DNA of 64,000 nt from Hydractinia symbiolongicarpus. Its lineage: Eukaryota > Cnidaria > Hydrozoa > Anthoathecata > Hydractiniidae. Both the position numbers and the translations under genes were made by a program. The notes under the pieces are model-generated. The model searched no databases. It saw nothing but the letters and a program-made list of their open reading frames with translations, and had not been told where the DNA came from. Where the stretch lies: NCBI RefSeq assembly GCF_029227915.1, contig NC_079877.1, forward strand, positions 21,971,851 through 22,035,850, written 5' to 3'. Below, piece by piece: positions 1-10,557 of the stretch. How positions within the stretch are numbered: the stretch's first letter is position 1; every line of letters starts with the position of its first letter.

Positions 1-1173
1 TCACTGCAACAGTTTTCAGTGAATATCATCTCACTGCAGCAGTTTTTAGTGGATATCATCCCACTGCAACAGTTTTCAGTGAATATCATCTCACTGCAAC
101 AGTTTTCACTGCTATCATCTCACTGCAACAGTTTTCAGTGGATATCATCTCACTGCAACAGTTTTCACTGCTATCATCTCACTGCAACAGTTTTGACTAC
201 TATCATCTCACTACAACAGTTTTCACTGCTATCATCTCACTGCAACAGTTTTCAGTGGATATCATCTCACTGCAACAGTTTTCAGTGAATATCATCTCAC
301 TGCAACAGTTTTCAGTGGATATCATCTCACTGCAACAGTTTTCACTGCTATCATCTTACTGCAACAGTTTTCACTGCTATCATCTCACTACAACAGTTTT
401 CAGTGGATATCATCTCACTGCAACAGTTTTCAGTGAATATCATCTCACTGCAACAGTTTTCAGTGAATATCATCTCACTGCAACAGTTTTTAATGCTATC
501 ATCTCACTGCAACAGTTTTAAGTGGATATCATCTCACTGCCACAGTTTTCACTGCTATCATCTCACTGCCACAGTTTTCACTGCTATCATCTCACTGCAA
601 CAGTTTTCACTGCTATCATCTCACTGTAACAGTTTTTACTGCTATTATCTCACTGCAACAGTTTTCAGTGAATATCATCTCACTGCAGCAGTTTTCACTG
701 CTATCATCTCACTGCAACAGTTTTCACTGCTATCATCTCACTGTAACAGTTTTCACTGCTATCATCTCACTGCAACAGTTTTGACTACTATCATCTCACT
801 ACAACAGTTTTCACTGCTATCATCTCACTGCAACAGTTTTCAGTGAATATCATCTCACTGCAACAGTTTTCACTGCTATCATCTCACTGCAACAGTTTTC
901 ACTGCTATCATCTCACTGCAACAGTTTTCACTGCTATCATCTCACTGCAACAGTTTTCACTGCTATCATCTCACTGCAACAGTTTTCAGTGAATATCATA
1001 TTACTGCAACAGTTTTTAGTGAATATCATCTCACTGCAACAGTTTTCAGTGAATATCATCTCACTGCAACAGTTTTCACTGCTATCATCTCACTGCAACA
1101 GTTTTCACTGCTATCATCTCACTGCAACAGTTTTTAGTGGATATCATCTCACTTCAACATCTCACTGCAACAG
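1..1173. repeat. Minisatellite, about 39 units of 29 or 30 bp
   Basis: Head-to-tail units built on atcatctcactgcaacagtt followed by ttcagtggat or ttcagtgaat (30-bp class) or ttcactgct (29-bp class, with rarer gactact ends). In the 30-bp class CACTG and CAGTG bracket about 10 bases, so a single strand could form short hairpins; in the 29-bp class the second arm reads CACTG and this is lost. The array begins at or before the window edge and decays at 1140-1173. The long reading frames across it are by-products of a unit lacking stops; the 29-bp units change frame, so it is unlikely to be coding. Confidence 0.95.
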
Positions 1174-1368
1174 TGGGCGTGTAGATTTTGACCTGGCATA
1201 TCAGTATTTTGTTGTATTATGGTTTCTAACTTGCGAATATGCAATTCTTTTCCAGCTAAATGTCCGGCCAGAAATCAGCTATAACTAGTATAAACACGAA
1301 CCGTCTTCAACTGAATTCACATTCGATGTCAATTTGGCTTTCTAAATACAATTTATGAGAATTTTTAG

Positions 1369-1476
1369 ATAGTAATCCACGTACAAATAGGGTACTTAAT
1401 TGTGAGGGTGTACATCTTTCGGGTGGGATTTATTTGTTCGCAGAGGGTGTGGTTATCGACTCAAAGGTTGGAAAAA
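1369..1476 (+). CDS. Candidate internal exon of a membrane-protein gene
   Basis: Flanked by a good acceptor (gagaatttttag) and a donor gtaaga at 1477. 108 nt, a multiple of three. Two frames are open. The frame entered at phase 1 reads more like protein (RVLNCEGVHLSGGIYLFAEG) but then joins the next exon in phase only if a weaker gttgga donor at 1465 is used. The phase-0 frame joins cleanly with the gtaaga donor but is less protein-like. I cannot choose between them. Upstream exons are not found; they may lie left of the minisatellite. Confidence 0.3.
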
Positions 1477-1559
1477 GTAAGATAGAATTTGATTTTGTTT
1501 TGTTTTTTGCTGCTGTCTTATTACCAGATGTATTATAATTTTGTTTTTTCTTATTTTAG

Positions 1560-1617
1560 TATAACCATCTTATACGGAGCATTACTGGTATTGGATCAAA
1601 ACAGAAATATGCTTCAG
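1560..1617 (+). CDS. Internal exon of a predicted single-pass membrane protein
   Basis: Strong acceptor (polypyrimidine tract, ttattttag) and donor gtaatc. Enters at phase 0 and leaves at phase 1, encoding YNHLIRSITGIGSKQKYAS plus one base. It joins in phase to 2674 (transmembrane last exon) and also to 1720, where another open stretch follows the acceptor ttttttag. No family recognised. Confidence 0.4.
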
Positions 1618-1719
1618 GTAATCTATTTTTAATAAGCAATAACAAAGTGGTTCTAATCATCGCATAATGCTCTGAGCTCTAAATTTAATCGTCATTGCTG
1701 AGAAGTGTGTTTTTTAGGT

Positions 1720-1809
1720 CTGTTTCATTTTAAACAAGACAAACGGTTACCGTGTATAAAAATTGCCGGTTTAGAGACTGTCGATGATATTTTTATCGAA
1801 GAAAATTGA
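1720..1809 (+). CDS. Candidate alternative last exon of the same gene
   Basis: Follows the acceptor tgtgttttttag and stays open at phase 1 for about 29 codons, including PCIKIAGLETVDDIFIEEN, before TGA at about 1807-1809. Used instead of the 2674 exon it would end the protein without the transmembrane segment. It could equally be a chance frame. Confidence 0.25.
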   Translation: MFHFKQDKRLPCIKIAGLETVDDIFIEEN

Positions 1810-2673
1810 ATGAAAGAAGAGTGTTGTTTTTCCAGAGTCGAGATGATTTTTTTTACAACTTGAACCTTCTCTGTTAGTATCGTTACTAAGCAATAAGAGT
1901 TTGTAATGTGCTAGAATAGGCAATAAGAACAATTTTTGTTGATTTGTACGTGCAAAATTATCTTTTTCATTCTTGGCAGCGTTAAACATTTTTTTTCATT
2001 TTTGGTGACGTAAATTTATTTTTTCCAACGGAGAACGAGTTGCTTGTTTACTTAATGACGTCACGCATTATTTTTGAGCATATTGACAACATTGTTTATT
2101 CATCTTGGCAACAGCTTGCCCTTTTTCAAAGAGAAGATTCATAGCGTCTCGAATAACTTTTTCCAAAATTGTTTACTTTTCTATTTTTTTTTTTTCATTT
2201 TATTGGTTTCTACGCTTGAGTGAATTTATTATATGATTCATAACATCATTAGAAAATTTGCAAATTTTTTTTTACTCAGACTCCAGTCATCATATAACTT
2301 TAAATTCAGCTTTCATAAAATATTTTATTTTAATTTTCTTTTAAGAAACTGCTGTCAACCCTGTAAAGAACTTTTTCCGTGCCTGGATTGGCAAACACGC
2401 TGTAATTTTAATATTAAGTTTACCCTCCCGAACAACAACGAAGCATGTGTGTTTTGATACGTTGATATTTAGAATTAAATTAAAATTGGAGCATAGTGAA
2501 TCTAGGACGTTGCTGTAACCAACTTTTAGCAAAAAGCTTGATCATTTTCGATACTTTACGTCTCATTACGCCTAAAGATTATTTAAATAAAAACACGCCA
2601 TCTGCACACCCGAAACTCTGACTAGAAGGTATGGATGCAAACCTCTGTTTGATTTTATTAAATTTTTTTTAAG

Positions 2674-2858
2674 TTCCTGATAAAAAGAACTTAACACGAA
2701 TTTATGGAGGGCACAAGCCGCCGTCAAACCCGTGGTTGTTCTTGGTTACCCTGGGTGTTGCATTGATGTTATTTGGAGCATTGGTGTTGCGTCCGTGTTT
2801 CAGACTTTGTTTTAAATTTATTAACGATAAGTCGTGTTCAGTTGTAAATGGGAAATGA
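2674..2858 (+). CDS. Last exon: transmembrane segment and short cytoplasmic tail
   Basis: Acceptor is a T-rich run ending aag at 2673. Two bases complete a codon, then 60 codons run to TGA at 2856-2858. A Lys/Arg/Pro-containing stretch (KKNLTRIYGGHKPPSNP) is followed by about 21 hydrophobic residues (WLFLVTLGVALMLFGALVL), then a basic Cys-rich stop-transfer (RPCFRLCFKF) and a 15-residue tail ending SVVNGK. This is the architecture of the C-terminus of a type I membrane protein. GC content is clearly above the flanks. Phase 1 entry matches the exon at 1560-1617. The ectodomain family cannot be named. Confidence 0.5.
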
Positions 2859-3194
2859 TTTCTGCGATTCTTTATATTTATTTTGTATTTTAGTAAATTT
2901 TTTTGAGGTATTATTTTATTTATTAATAGCAGTGTTTGTAAAATCATAAGTGTTGTGTTTTCTGTTGTCCGAATTTGTGTCTTGTCACTGTTTTGTTAAT
3001 ATGAGTTTGTACTGATATTTTGCTGTGAAAAAAAGTTTTGATACTACTTTGTTATTGATTCTTCTCTTAAGACAAAGTGACAAAAAACTTCTCCTGCGAC
3101 TTCAGTTTTAACAAAAACGAGGGTTATGCAACTTCCTATGGCTGAAAAAGAATACCCATTACGTTATTTAAGGGGAGAAGTTCCCTTTTTTGAA

Positions 3195-3237
3195 ATCCAT
3201 AGTTACATAGCTAAATTTTAGCTATGTAACTATGGAT
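3195..3237. repeat. 43-bp perfect palindrome (21-bp arms, 1-nt centre)
   Basis: atccatagttacatagctaa... is followed by its exact reverse complement around a single T. It lies against the 3' end of a minus-strand ORF at 3230-3445 whose stop codon falls inside the right arm. No element ends were recognised around it. Confidence 0.9.
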
Positions 3238-3445
3238 CAGAAGTTCTCTTATGAAGCCTTTCAGTGTAGTTATCGTAAAGTTGAAGTGCATTGCAAATTT
3301 GTTTACAAGTGTTAGTAAGCAACTTTATTAATGGCAGGCCCTTCTGCAAAACACGTCTAATCGACAACCTCGTTCCCAGGGCATCTTGTATCTTTTTGAC
3401 ATCCGGATGTAAAAACGAAGATGACCCAGATAACGGCATGTTCAC
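3230..3445 (-). CDS. Hypothetical small ORF, 71 aa
   Basis: An open frame with higher GC than its surroundings and ordinary composition, including HPDVKKIQDALGTRLSIRRV and a Leu/Lys-rich helix-like part. No family recognised. It may be a single exon or a fragment of a mobile-element protein, given the palindrome at its end. No splice or promoter evidence. Confidence 0.25.
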   Translation of the reverse strand: MNMPLSGSSSFLHPDVKKIQDALGTRLSIRRVLQKGLPLIKLLTNTCKQICNALQLYDNYTERLHKRTSDP

Positions 3446-3845
3446 GTGACTGTTTTACAATCCAGAATCTTGGTTTTAATAATTAAAAAGGATTTCTCTT
3501 GATTGGCTAACCAAGAGGCCGTGATAATCAAGCAAACGGCACGTGATAAGATTAAACTAGGATTTCTGGTGATTAAAAAAAATTGTGGCGAAAACAAAAC
3601 AAGTGAAAGAAACAGAATGTTTTTGCTTTAGACAAACAAATTGCCCAGAGTCATACTGATTCTTCTATTTGTTATGTTATGGCGAAAAAACAGATGTATT
3701 TTAAAAGATGTAACAAAACTTAGTTTAAATCAAGCAAAGTAGAACTTCTACCATTTTCAATGTACAGTTGTATCAATTTTTTAACAATTTTTATACAAAA
3801 CGTTGCAATCAAGTAATGAAACAAGTTTTTTTGGCCAAATATAGT

Positions 3846-3965
3846 AAAAGCACGAAACGATTCAAAGATCAGAATCCGCATACGCTCGTAGACAGTATTC
3901 CTAGAGAGATGATCATTGGAACTTATCAAAAAGATACAAAGGAGACGATGATACGTTTTTGTTAA
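3846..3965 (+). CDS. Possible last exon, unknown protein
   Basis: After the acceptor-like gtttttttggccaaatatag the frame is open to TAA at 3963-3965, encoding a basic stretch (KSTKRFKDQNPHTLVDSIPR) and about 20 more residues. The frame is also open about 120 nt further upstream. No upstream exons were found, so this is weak. Confidence 0.22.
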   Translation, partial: KSTKRFKDQNPHTLVDSIPREMIIGTYQKDTKETMIRFC

Positions 3966-5063
3966 GAACAGGTTTGCATCTATATATCATTAAACTTTCT
4001 TTTAATTCTAATAAAAAATTATTACGTGCAGATGTAATGACCGTAAAATCGTCAAGGGAACGAGATGCTCCACAAAAGTTAATGAACTGCTGTAGGATGA
4101 GAAATGTTAAAAGGTTTAACCGTTAAGAAGGATACGCCCATATGTTTTGAAGCTGCGACCTTCAAATGTCGACAGGTCTTTCCATAATAAGAACCTTTGC
4201 AGCTAAAAATTTGAAAGGAAGGAATTAGGCACTCTATCTTTAAACTTATAAAGATTACATGTGAACGGGTGAATTAAAAATGACTCTAAGACTAACTAGA
4301 CAGAGTTGACTAACTTTGTTCTTAATTGTAAAGATAACTTTCCCCAAAAAGGTAAAAATATTCGTAACGCTGTTTATCTGACTCACACGGTATATTTTTC
4401 GGAACGTGCAGTCTATTTTTGTCCGCTATGAAACTGTTAAAATTTGAGTAGACACCACTAAAAGTTTACTTTAGCTAGCTAATTTTTATTTTAGTACTCT
4501 AAAATGTTGTCATACTCTCACTTGTCTTGATAAATGTTCTGCATTTGGTTTACATAATTTTTACTTTTTGAGTATGTATAGTAAATAAGCATCTTGTTGT
4601 TATTATGTTTTTACAACAACTGTAGTGCCATTTTTAAGGATTGGTAGGAAAGTGTAAATAGAAAAGTTTGGGCTACCTGACAACAATGGAACTATGGTAC
4701 TATCAATCGTTACCCGTCTTCACGTGCGGATGTAGCATTACAAAACAAATGTGTTCTCACTACTTTCGTTTGTTATTTCTTTTTTATTATGAAAAAATTT
4801 CTCTTGCATTTAAGAGAAGCATTCAACATGTACACAAAAGACGGACAAATAATTCATCTGTCGCTTTATAGTAAATCGTAGCATAAATTATGACGCGCAT
4901 AAATTATCTATGTCGGGTGTAAACCAATCGCATTACAGAACTCACTACCCTATACAGCCAGCGTTGATGTCAAAAGGGTAAAAGCCCCTGTGAACAAGGT
5001 TGCTCATCATTTAGAAACATGCTGCAAAGTTTTGGACTTTGGGTTGACATTGAAAATTTGATA
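3966..5063 (+). other. No gene recognised
   Basis: AT-rich. The 67-codon frame at 4668-4871 has a better-looking short alternative frame (KFGLPDNNGTMVLSIVTRLH after an aatag), but no donor or partner exon was found. No repeats or RNA genes recognised. Confidence 0.5.
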
Positions 5064-5065
5064 TA

Positions 5066-5653
5066 CAGTCGGCGCTCGTTATCTCCACCTTCCTCAGGAC
5101 TGGTGAAAAAGGTCGAGATAAGGAAAGTTTGCCAATATCATCCACACATAAGAAAAATTATTTCAATTTTTAAACCTGGTTAGGGATGGACTATTAATCA
5201 GAAGATTCAATTATTACTATTTTCATGCTATATGTATTTCACCTTTATGTGTCACACCTTCCTTTTCCAACTCTGTTAGAGCTTTAAATAATTCAACCAA
5301 AGTTTTCACCTCGAGCTTCCAGACATGACGTGTAAACGAAGAGAAAATTGTAAACAAACGAAATCTTGATTTTGAGAAAGTTTGAGAGATTTGAACGTTC
5401 GAATGTTTTCCGGAACAAATTTTTTTTTTGTGATGAAATTCAAAAAATTACAGAAAAGGTTGAGATAACGTGATAAAATGTACTCAAGAGACAGTAAAAA
5501 TAGGTCGAGATAAGGAACGTTCAAGATAACAGGTAGCCGAGATATTGGACGTGTTTTAGCCTATAGGAGGCTGAAATGCCACAGACCGATGAAAATTGGT
5601 CGAGATACGGAAAGATCGAGATAACGGGTAGTCGAGATAACGAGGGCCGACTG
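5066..5653. mobile_element. pogo/Tigger-like MITE, 588 bp
   Basis: Terminal inverted repeats CAGTCGGCGCTCGTTATCTC and, at the right, the complement of CAGTCGGCCCTCGTTATCTC, flanked by TA duplications at 5064-5065 and 5654-5655. Between them only short ORFs, plus repeated subterminal gtcgagataa motifs (about 5110, 5490-5530, 5600-5640), typical transposase-binding repeats. TA target and CAGT-type ends fit the pogo/Tigger group of Tc1/mariner; with no transposase it must be non-autonomous. Confidence 0.88.
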
Positions 5654-5659
5654 TATATT

Positions 5660-6360
5660 AGATTTGGACCAAACAAGATTGTTACCTGAATATCTAGTAT
5701 TTATGTTAAAAACTTTCTTGTGTGGTGAATATATTAGGTGCTATTAAATTTTCAACCTTCACATGAAGATAAGGACTTAAAATATGTTTAGCTTGAATAC
5801 GTTAAGAATACCCAGCATGGCTTAGAATGGAATATTTTTTCCTTCGTAATATAATCCTACTGGCATGTTTTTGCCGATTGTGCAGGTTTTAATCTTGTCA
5901 TATTAGTGCTACTCCACACAAAGTTTGCATAATTTAGGTAGCAGTGTATAAAGAATTGCTTCTTAAACAGTTTCTATTCAAAGCGAAACTGCTTTTGTAT
6001 AAGATTCCTAAGCTTTTAGAAATCTTGTATTAAATGCATTTAATATGGTCTCATTAAATTAAATTTTCGCCCAGGAGAACTCCAAGAAATTTCATTAAAT
6101 ATTCTCTTTATTTACACAATCAAAAACCTATTCAGGCAACCTAGTTTATGAAAAAATATATATCTATTTTCTGAAGTGTTAACAGATTTAAACCATAGCC
6201 ACAAGAAAAAGATTAGTCTGGTAACTCCGCGCGTATAAGCCGATTTCCGCATTTTATGTTGTGTTCTCCGATTTTTTAGTGCCCAATCCACCTTTAGGCG
6301 CATGAAATGTAAACGGCGCGAAAATTTGAACCATTTTAATAGCGTTTAGTACTGTGTAAA
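5660..6360 (+). other. No gene recognised upstream of the THAP ORF
   Basis: AT-rich spacer between the MITE and the THAP gene, presumably containing that gene's promoter; no clear TATA box or repeat was identified. ORFs on the opposite strand are shadows of THAP coding sequence or chance. Confidence 0.4.
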
Positions 6361-6368
6361 TCTCTAAA

Positions 6369-7229
6369 ATGCCTGGTGCTAATTGCTCAATTTTTAATTG
6401 TAATGTATCTGGAGGCACCGCTGGTGTCTCTATATTTGGAATTCCTAAAGGAAACGATGAATTTAGCGTAGCTTGGCGAGAGAAACTGGTGAATGTTATA
6501 ACAAAAGATCGTGTCATTGATAAGTCCTTAAGATCGCAGATAGAAAAACGTTGCTAAACATGTATGTGAACTTCATTTCCCACAGGAAGCAATCCTCAGG
6601 CGCATATATATTTGTGATTATTCCTCATATTTGACTCAACGTGATAGCTATTATGTAAACATATCTTTTATTCCAGATGACACAAGAACTACCTTAATAC
6701 CTGGATCCGTCCCAACAATAAACTTGCCACAGAAAAGTTTTCCAGCTTCAAGGTAGCTATACACAGTTTTTTATAAGAAACCTGGGCATTTGGTTGAGCC
6801 TAGGATTTCTTAAAATTTTGGTAATTTGAGCCTTAAATGTTTCTTATATTTTCCTTGTTTGACTCTGAAAAATATTTTATTTAAAATATTTTTTGTAGCA
6901 CTGTAACAAAGAAAAGACCATCAACCTGCAGCATATCAAATAAAAGACAAAATGCACCCCCAATCATGGTTAAAGAAACCCCTAAGTACCACAACTTTGA
7001 CAACCTTATCTCAAGAACAAAGACCTTGCAGCTACCTAAGGATTGGGTAATAAGTGAAAATGACAATGGGGTGGCATTATCACAAAATAATAATTGTTAC
7101 ATGATACCAAACGTTGAAATACATGTAACAAAATTTTTATCAGTTACAATACGAGCTTTGGCTTGGTGTTTGTCAGAACATCACGATATCTACAAAACAT
7201 ATAATCGTTCCATGAATAACATAATGTAA
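6369..7229 (+). pseudogene. THAP-domain protein, frameshifted
   Basis: THAP proteins are C2CH zinc-finger DNA-binding factors, many derived from P-element-like transposons. Exon 1 (6369-6752) starts MPGANCSIFNC, giving the first Cys pair, then GVSIFGIPKG and WREKLVNVITKDRVIDKSLR, a THAP core. The expected final Cys-x2-His is present (HVCELHF) but one frame away: an extra base near 6549-6556 creates TAA right after IEKRC. Past the shift the frame stays open to a donor at 6753. Exon 2 (6899-7229) joins in phase 2 and encodes a 110-codon tail to TAA. The conserved motif on both sides of the shift indicates a recent pseudogene or a sequencing error. Confidence 0.75.
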
Positions 7230-7440
7230 AATCAGAATTTTCCGTCAATATATCTTCGTCAATTAAAGCTAAAACTGCTTCTAGATCATCACCGACAAGG
7301 TAATCTTCATGCTGCGCAGCCTTGTTTTTGTACTTTAATGCTTCTCTGCTCCGGCCACCCCATTTTAAGTAACATTCACATTTCATTACAGCCCGAAATG
7401 GCCGGCCACCTGGACTATTCTTTTTCTTGTGACTATGTTT
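7144..7440 (-). CDS. Coding-like ORF facing the THAP gene
   Basis: A minus-strand frame open from about 7440 to 7144, protein-like throughout: KKKNSPGGRPFRAV, then MKCECYLKWGGRSREALKYK and acidic LEAVLALIDEDILTENSDF. Its GC is higher than the flanks. It overlaps the last 86 bp of the THAP frame tail to tail. Family not recognised; it may be an exon of another gene or part of the mobile element that brought the THAP ORF. Confidence 0.35.
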   Translation of the reverse strand, partial: KHSHKKKNSPGGRPFRAVMKCECYLKWGGRSREALKYKNKAAQHEDYLVGDDLEAVLALIDEDILTENSDFTLCYSWNDYMFCRYRDVLTNTKPKLVL

Positions 7441-7441
7441 A

Positions 7442-8400
7442 AATCAACCAATTCATTTTGTCAGTTCGGTGTTAGTAGTTTCAAACAGGACGTGCATACC
7501 TTTAGCGTAAATAATAAATTTGTATCATCAGTAAATAAAATTAAATTTAAGGCTCTAGATGCTCTAAATATATCATGCGGAGGAAACTCATGATTTGTAA
7601 CACGTTTGGTTATGACGTAACCAAATGTACGGACCGCTGACACGTCCCTCAAAGTTGCATAAGTTCATTAGTCAACTTTGTCATTCCGCTTTCCTACCGA
7701 AATGATAATTAAAGATTGAGTGTGTGTTTTAAAAGTCACGGGAGTTCGCCCGTCGTATATATATTTCCCGCATCTAAAACAATTTTAAAAATAATTTTTG
7801 CACCCTTTTTAAAAAATAAATATTTCAATAGCGCAGCGCTGATCGGAAATAAAGATCCAAAGTCTAGTCATAAAAATGTTTTATAATTTTAAGCCATATG
7901 TGGACGAGGTGGTTTTGCAATCATAATCACTCTTAATATAATAGTTTTAATTACCCCTCAACTGTCACCTAAAAACTAATCTAAATTGAGCTTAATTAAG
8001 TAAGGCGGAAAAAAGATGCTTGTGTTGGTATCGTTATGTAGAATTTTCAGGTGGAGGAAAGCACATCGTTAATATTCCTAACTTAATGCAAAAAGCATGG
8101 CATTAAAATGGTTTGTAGATTCAGTCCTAAAGGCAGTCTTTTTGCTGTTCTACAAATAAGACCGAAAGCATTAAACATGGTCTACTTCATTTCCAATTTT
8201 AGTGACTTACACGAAAGTCGAGTCTATGGCGGGCGAAAAGTTTATGAGCAATGAGGACAAAACAATATCTTAAATCATCTTTGATATCGTATTTTACACT
8301 CAAATATAAGTAAAAACGACAGAAAAGTACCTTACATTTATTTCCTATCCATAATTTATTTTGTATAAGCACTTCGACCTAGCTGGCTAGCTATTCTCTT
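7442..8400 (+). other. No gene recognised; one repeat-family trace
   Basis: AT-rich. Around 7740-7770 the text ggagttcgcccgtcgtatat resembles the dispersed hairpin/CAGA family seen in full at 32.7-33.1 kb. Nothing else recognised. Confidence 0.4.
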
Positions 8401-8415
8401 CTGCACAAAAACATG

Positions 8416-9306
8416 TCAAATCATTACACCAAAAGTCTGTTGAGGCAACAACGATGGCTTTAAATTCTTTTTAGAGGTATTAATTACCTTTTTAAGGATA
8501 TTTAGTATATCATTTTCAAGAAGGACAGTCCCTCGTGTTGTCTTTGCTTCCTCTTCAAAACAAACTTTTGATTTCACTGTTATGTATTTTATTTTGCAAA
8601 CCGTAGTTTAAAAAAAAATGAAAAAAATAAGCATGATATGTTTACGTATCAATAATGTAGCAAATAATAAAAATAATTATTAACAGGTTGTCTATATTGT
8701 TGCAATAAAGTGGGTAATTTTTTGTACCTTGACTTCTGGGTGGTCTTGGTCCATTGTAAGAAAAATCTTTAAAAACCTGCATCCTATGTTTTTAAAAATT
8801 AGAACAACGCAAGTCCAAATTTTGCCATAAATAAGAGCAATGCAGGACATGTAAATCCTCTTGCAATTTTCTCTGACGCAACGAATAATATAAGTTTTCG
8901 CTTTTTCGTTTTTTCAATAAGTGCCAGGCGCCATTTTTTAACACGTGTCTACGACATTTGAGCCTGTGCAGCCTTCTTTTATCTAACAAAATATTCGTGA
9001 CATCAGAAGCCTATCAACATAACGTACGACTATTTCTTTTTGTTTTTGACATGTTTATCGTAAGATCGTGGCTCTCAGCTTTTCTAGTTTCGGCGACGCC
9101 GTGTCTGACACATTGCCATTTCTTAGTTTCCAGAGGAATTGCATTTCGAAGCAATAATTTGGAAAAGGATTCTCTACATTTTGTGTTAAATATTGAATTA
9201 AGAGAGTCTTTCTTAGGGGCTGTTTTATAAGTAGCGAAGTGTATTCGAGGACGGCGTTTATTGCAAAGAAGGTTTGGATTGAAATCATAAGCTGCAGAAG
9301 CCAACC
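8416..9306 (-). CDS. Unrecognised gene of five small exons (3' part)
   Basis: Predicted from phase-compatible exons on the minus strand: 9306-9028 (acceptor ctcaag, donor gtacgt), 8982-8849, 8776-8728 (donor gtacaa), 8576-8488 (donor gtaatt) and 8457-8416 with TGA. Each exon length agrees with the phases (for example 89 nt = 2+87; 49 nt = 48+1; 42 nt = 14 codons). Segments include DFNPNLLCNKRRPRIHFATY, RRLHRLKCRRHVLKNGAWH, SYNGPRPPRSQVKSKVCFEE and a C-terminus PSLLPQQTFGVMI. The two introns at 8983-9027 (45 nt) and 8777-8848 (72 nt, unusual donor gtcctg) are the weak points; the last three exons are the strongest. No signal peptide, no family recognised. The 5' end was not found. Confidence 0.5.
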
Positions 9307-9396
9307 CTTGAGTATATGTATTGACATGTCCTACTTACTTTCTTCAGAAAACTAGAATAATTTTGGACCTGTTTATTTCTTCGGATTAATTTAACA

Positions 9397-9476
9397 CTAT
9401 AATCAGAGAGAGGCCGCTATAATCAGAGAGAGGGTGCTGTAATCAGAGAGAGGGCGCTATAACCAGAAAGAGGGCG
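9397..9476. repeat. Tandem repeat, 4 x 20 bp
   Basis: Four imperfect copies of ctataatcagagagagggcg with one to three changes each. Lies upstream of the 5'-most predicted exon of the minus-strand gene. Confidence 0.9.
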
Positions 9477-9479
9477 AAA

Positions 9480-10165
9480 AATAAAGATCCCTGGCACAGT
9501 AATCGCATGCTTTTTTCTTCCATAGCTAACATGTTAGTTATTTTTTGACTATGTGAAATGACGTGCTAGTTAAAGAGAGTGCTGGAGAGGAGATTACAAA
9601 AGCAAATTAATTTGACAACTTTCATAACCCCCCGCTCATCTTTTTATAATAATTCTATTGTCAAAAATTTTGGCCTCCGCCTTCTTTTTGTCTAGAACAG
9701 TCCTACGTTTTTACTACTAACGTTCTGATAAAAAAACATAAAACATCTGAAGCGCCTAATCGATACATCACCAGTAAAAATTCATAAGATTTAATTGTTT
9801 TAGTTGCAAACCTGACACAAAATTTCTTTTCACAACAATGTTTTTGTAGGCATACTGTTCCGATGGAAAAATGTCATAGAAATGAAGGTTTTCCTTATAC
9901 ATTTTCCCACTCGACCTATGCTATTTTTACAAAGGACATCAACTAAACTTATATATTAGTTAATCAGTAAACAACATCATAATGCCATTATAATTAACAG
10001 CTTAAAACAGTTTTTCAAAACCGTTATAATTTGCTACCAGGGGCGAGATAAACACGTTTTAAAATCTAACAAAAAATTAGTGCACTGGACTTAAACGTTA
10101 ACATGTTCTATAGTGAGATTAAACAAGACAACTCCGAAGCTACTATATTTTCACCTTTTAATTTT
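9480..10165 (+). other. No gene recognised
   Basis: AT-rich spacer between two tandem repeats; it may hold 5' exons of the minus-strand gene at 8416-9306 that were not identified. Confidence 0.4.
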
Positions 10166-10167
10166 AA

Positions 10168-10351
10168 CTGGGTGTATTTGTCTCTATATGATGATGTTTC
10201 GCAAGTTCTTCATCTGGGTGTGTTTATCTCTATTTGAACATGTTTCGCAAGTTCTCCATCTGGGTGTATTTGTCTCTATATGACGATGTTTCGCAAGTTC
10301 TCCATCTGGGTGTGTTTGTTTCTATTTGAACATGTTTCGCGAGTTCTTCAT
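10168..10351. repeat. Tandem repeat, 4 x 46 bp in ABAB order
   Basis: Units begin ctgggtgt and end gtttcgcaagttcttcat or ttccat. Units 1 and 3 share tctctatatgaygatg; units 2 and 4 share tatttgaacatg. The 46-bp unit is thus organised as a 92-bp dimer repeated twice. Confidence 0.92.
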
Positions 10352-10534
10352 CAGCTTCATTACACCTTTCTTGATAATTCAAATTATGTTTTTCAATCTC
10401 AGATGATCTAGTACTGAAGTTTCTTGTAAACCGGATTTTTAAAAAATAATGATAAATCGTTTTTTATATTGTTGCTATGATAGTTAACAATGTCTTTAAT
10501 AAGTTCTCGTTTATGAGGTTAAGAAGGCCTTGTT

Positions 10535-10547
10535 GTTGCTTAGCAAC
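10535..10547. promoter_or_regulatory. RFX X-box-like site
   Basis: GTTGCTTAGCAAC matches the X-box consensus RYYNYY-N(1)-RRNRAC at every position. RFX factors bind such sites close upstream of many ciliary genes in animals. Here it sits 11 bp before the ATG at 10558. A single 13-bp match can arise by chance, so ciliary regulation is inference. Confidence 0.45.
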
Positions 10548-10557
10548 GCGATTTTTA

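Noticed and set aside
1-1173. Possible CRISPR array
   Set aside because: Units are contiguous with no unique spacers and the host is eukaryotic.
19-1288. Long overlapping ORFs with SLQQF/HCNSF repeats
   Set aside because: Products of a stop-free 29/30-bp minisatellite; the 29-bp units shift frame, and no start, splice or composition evidence supports a protein.
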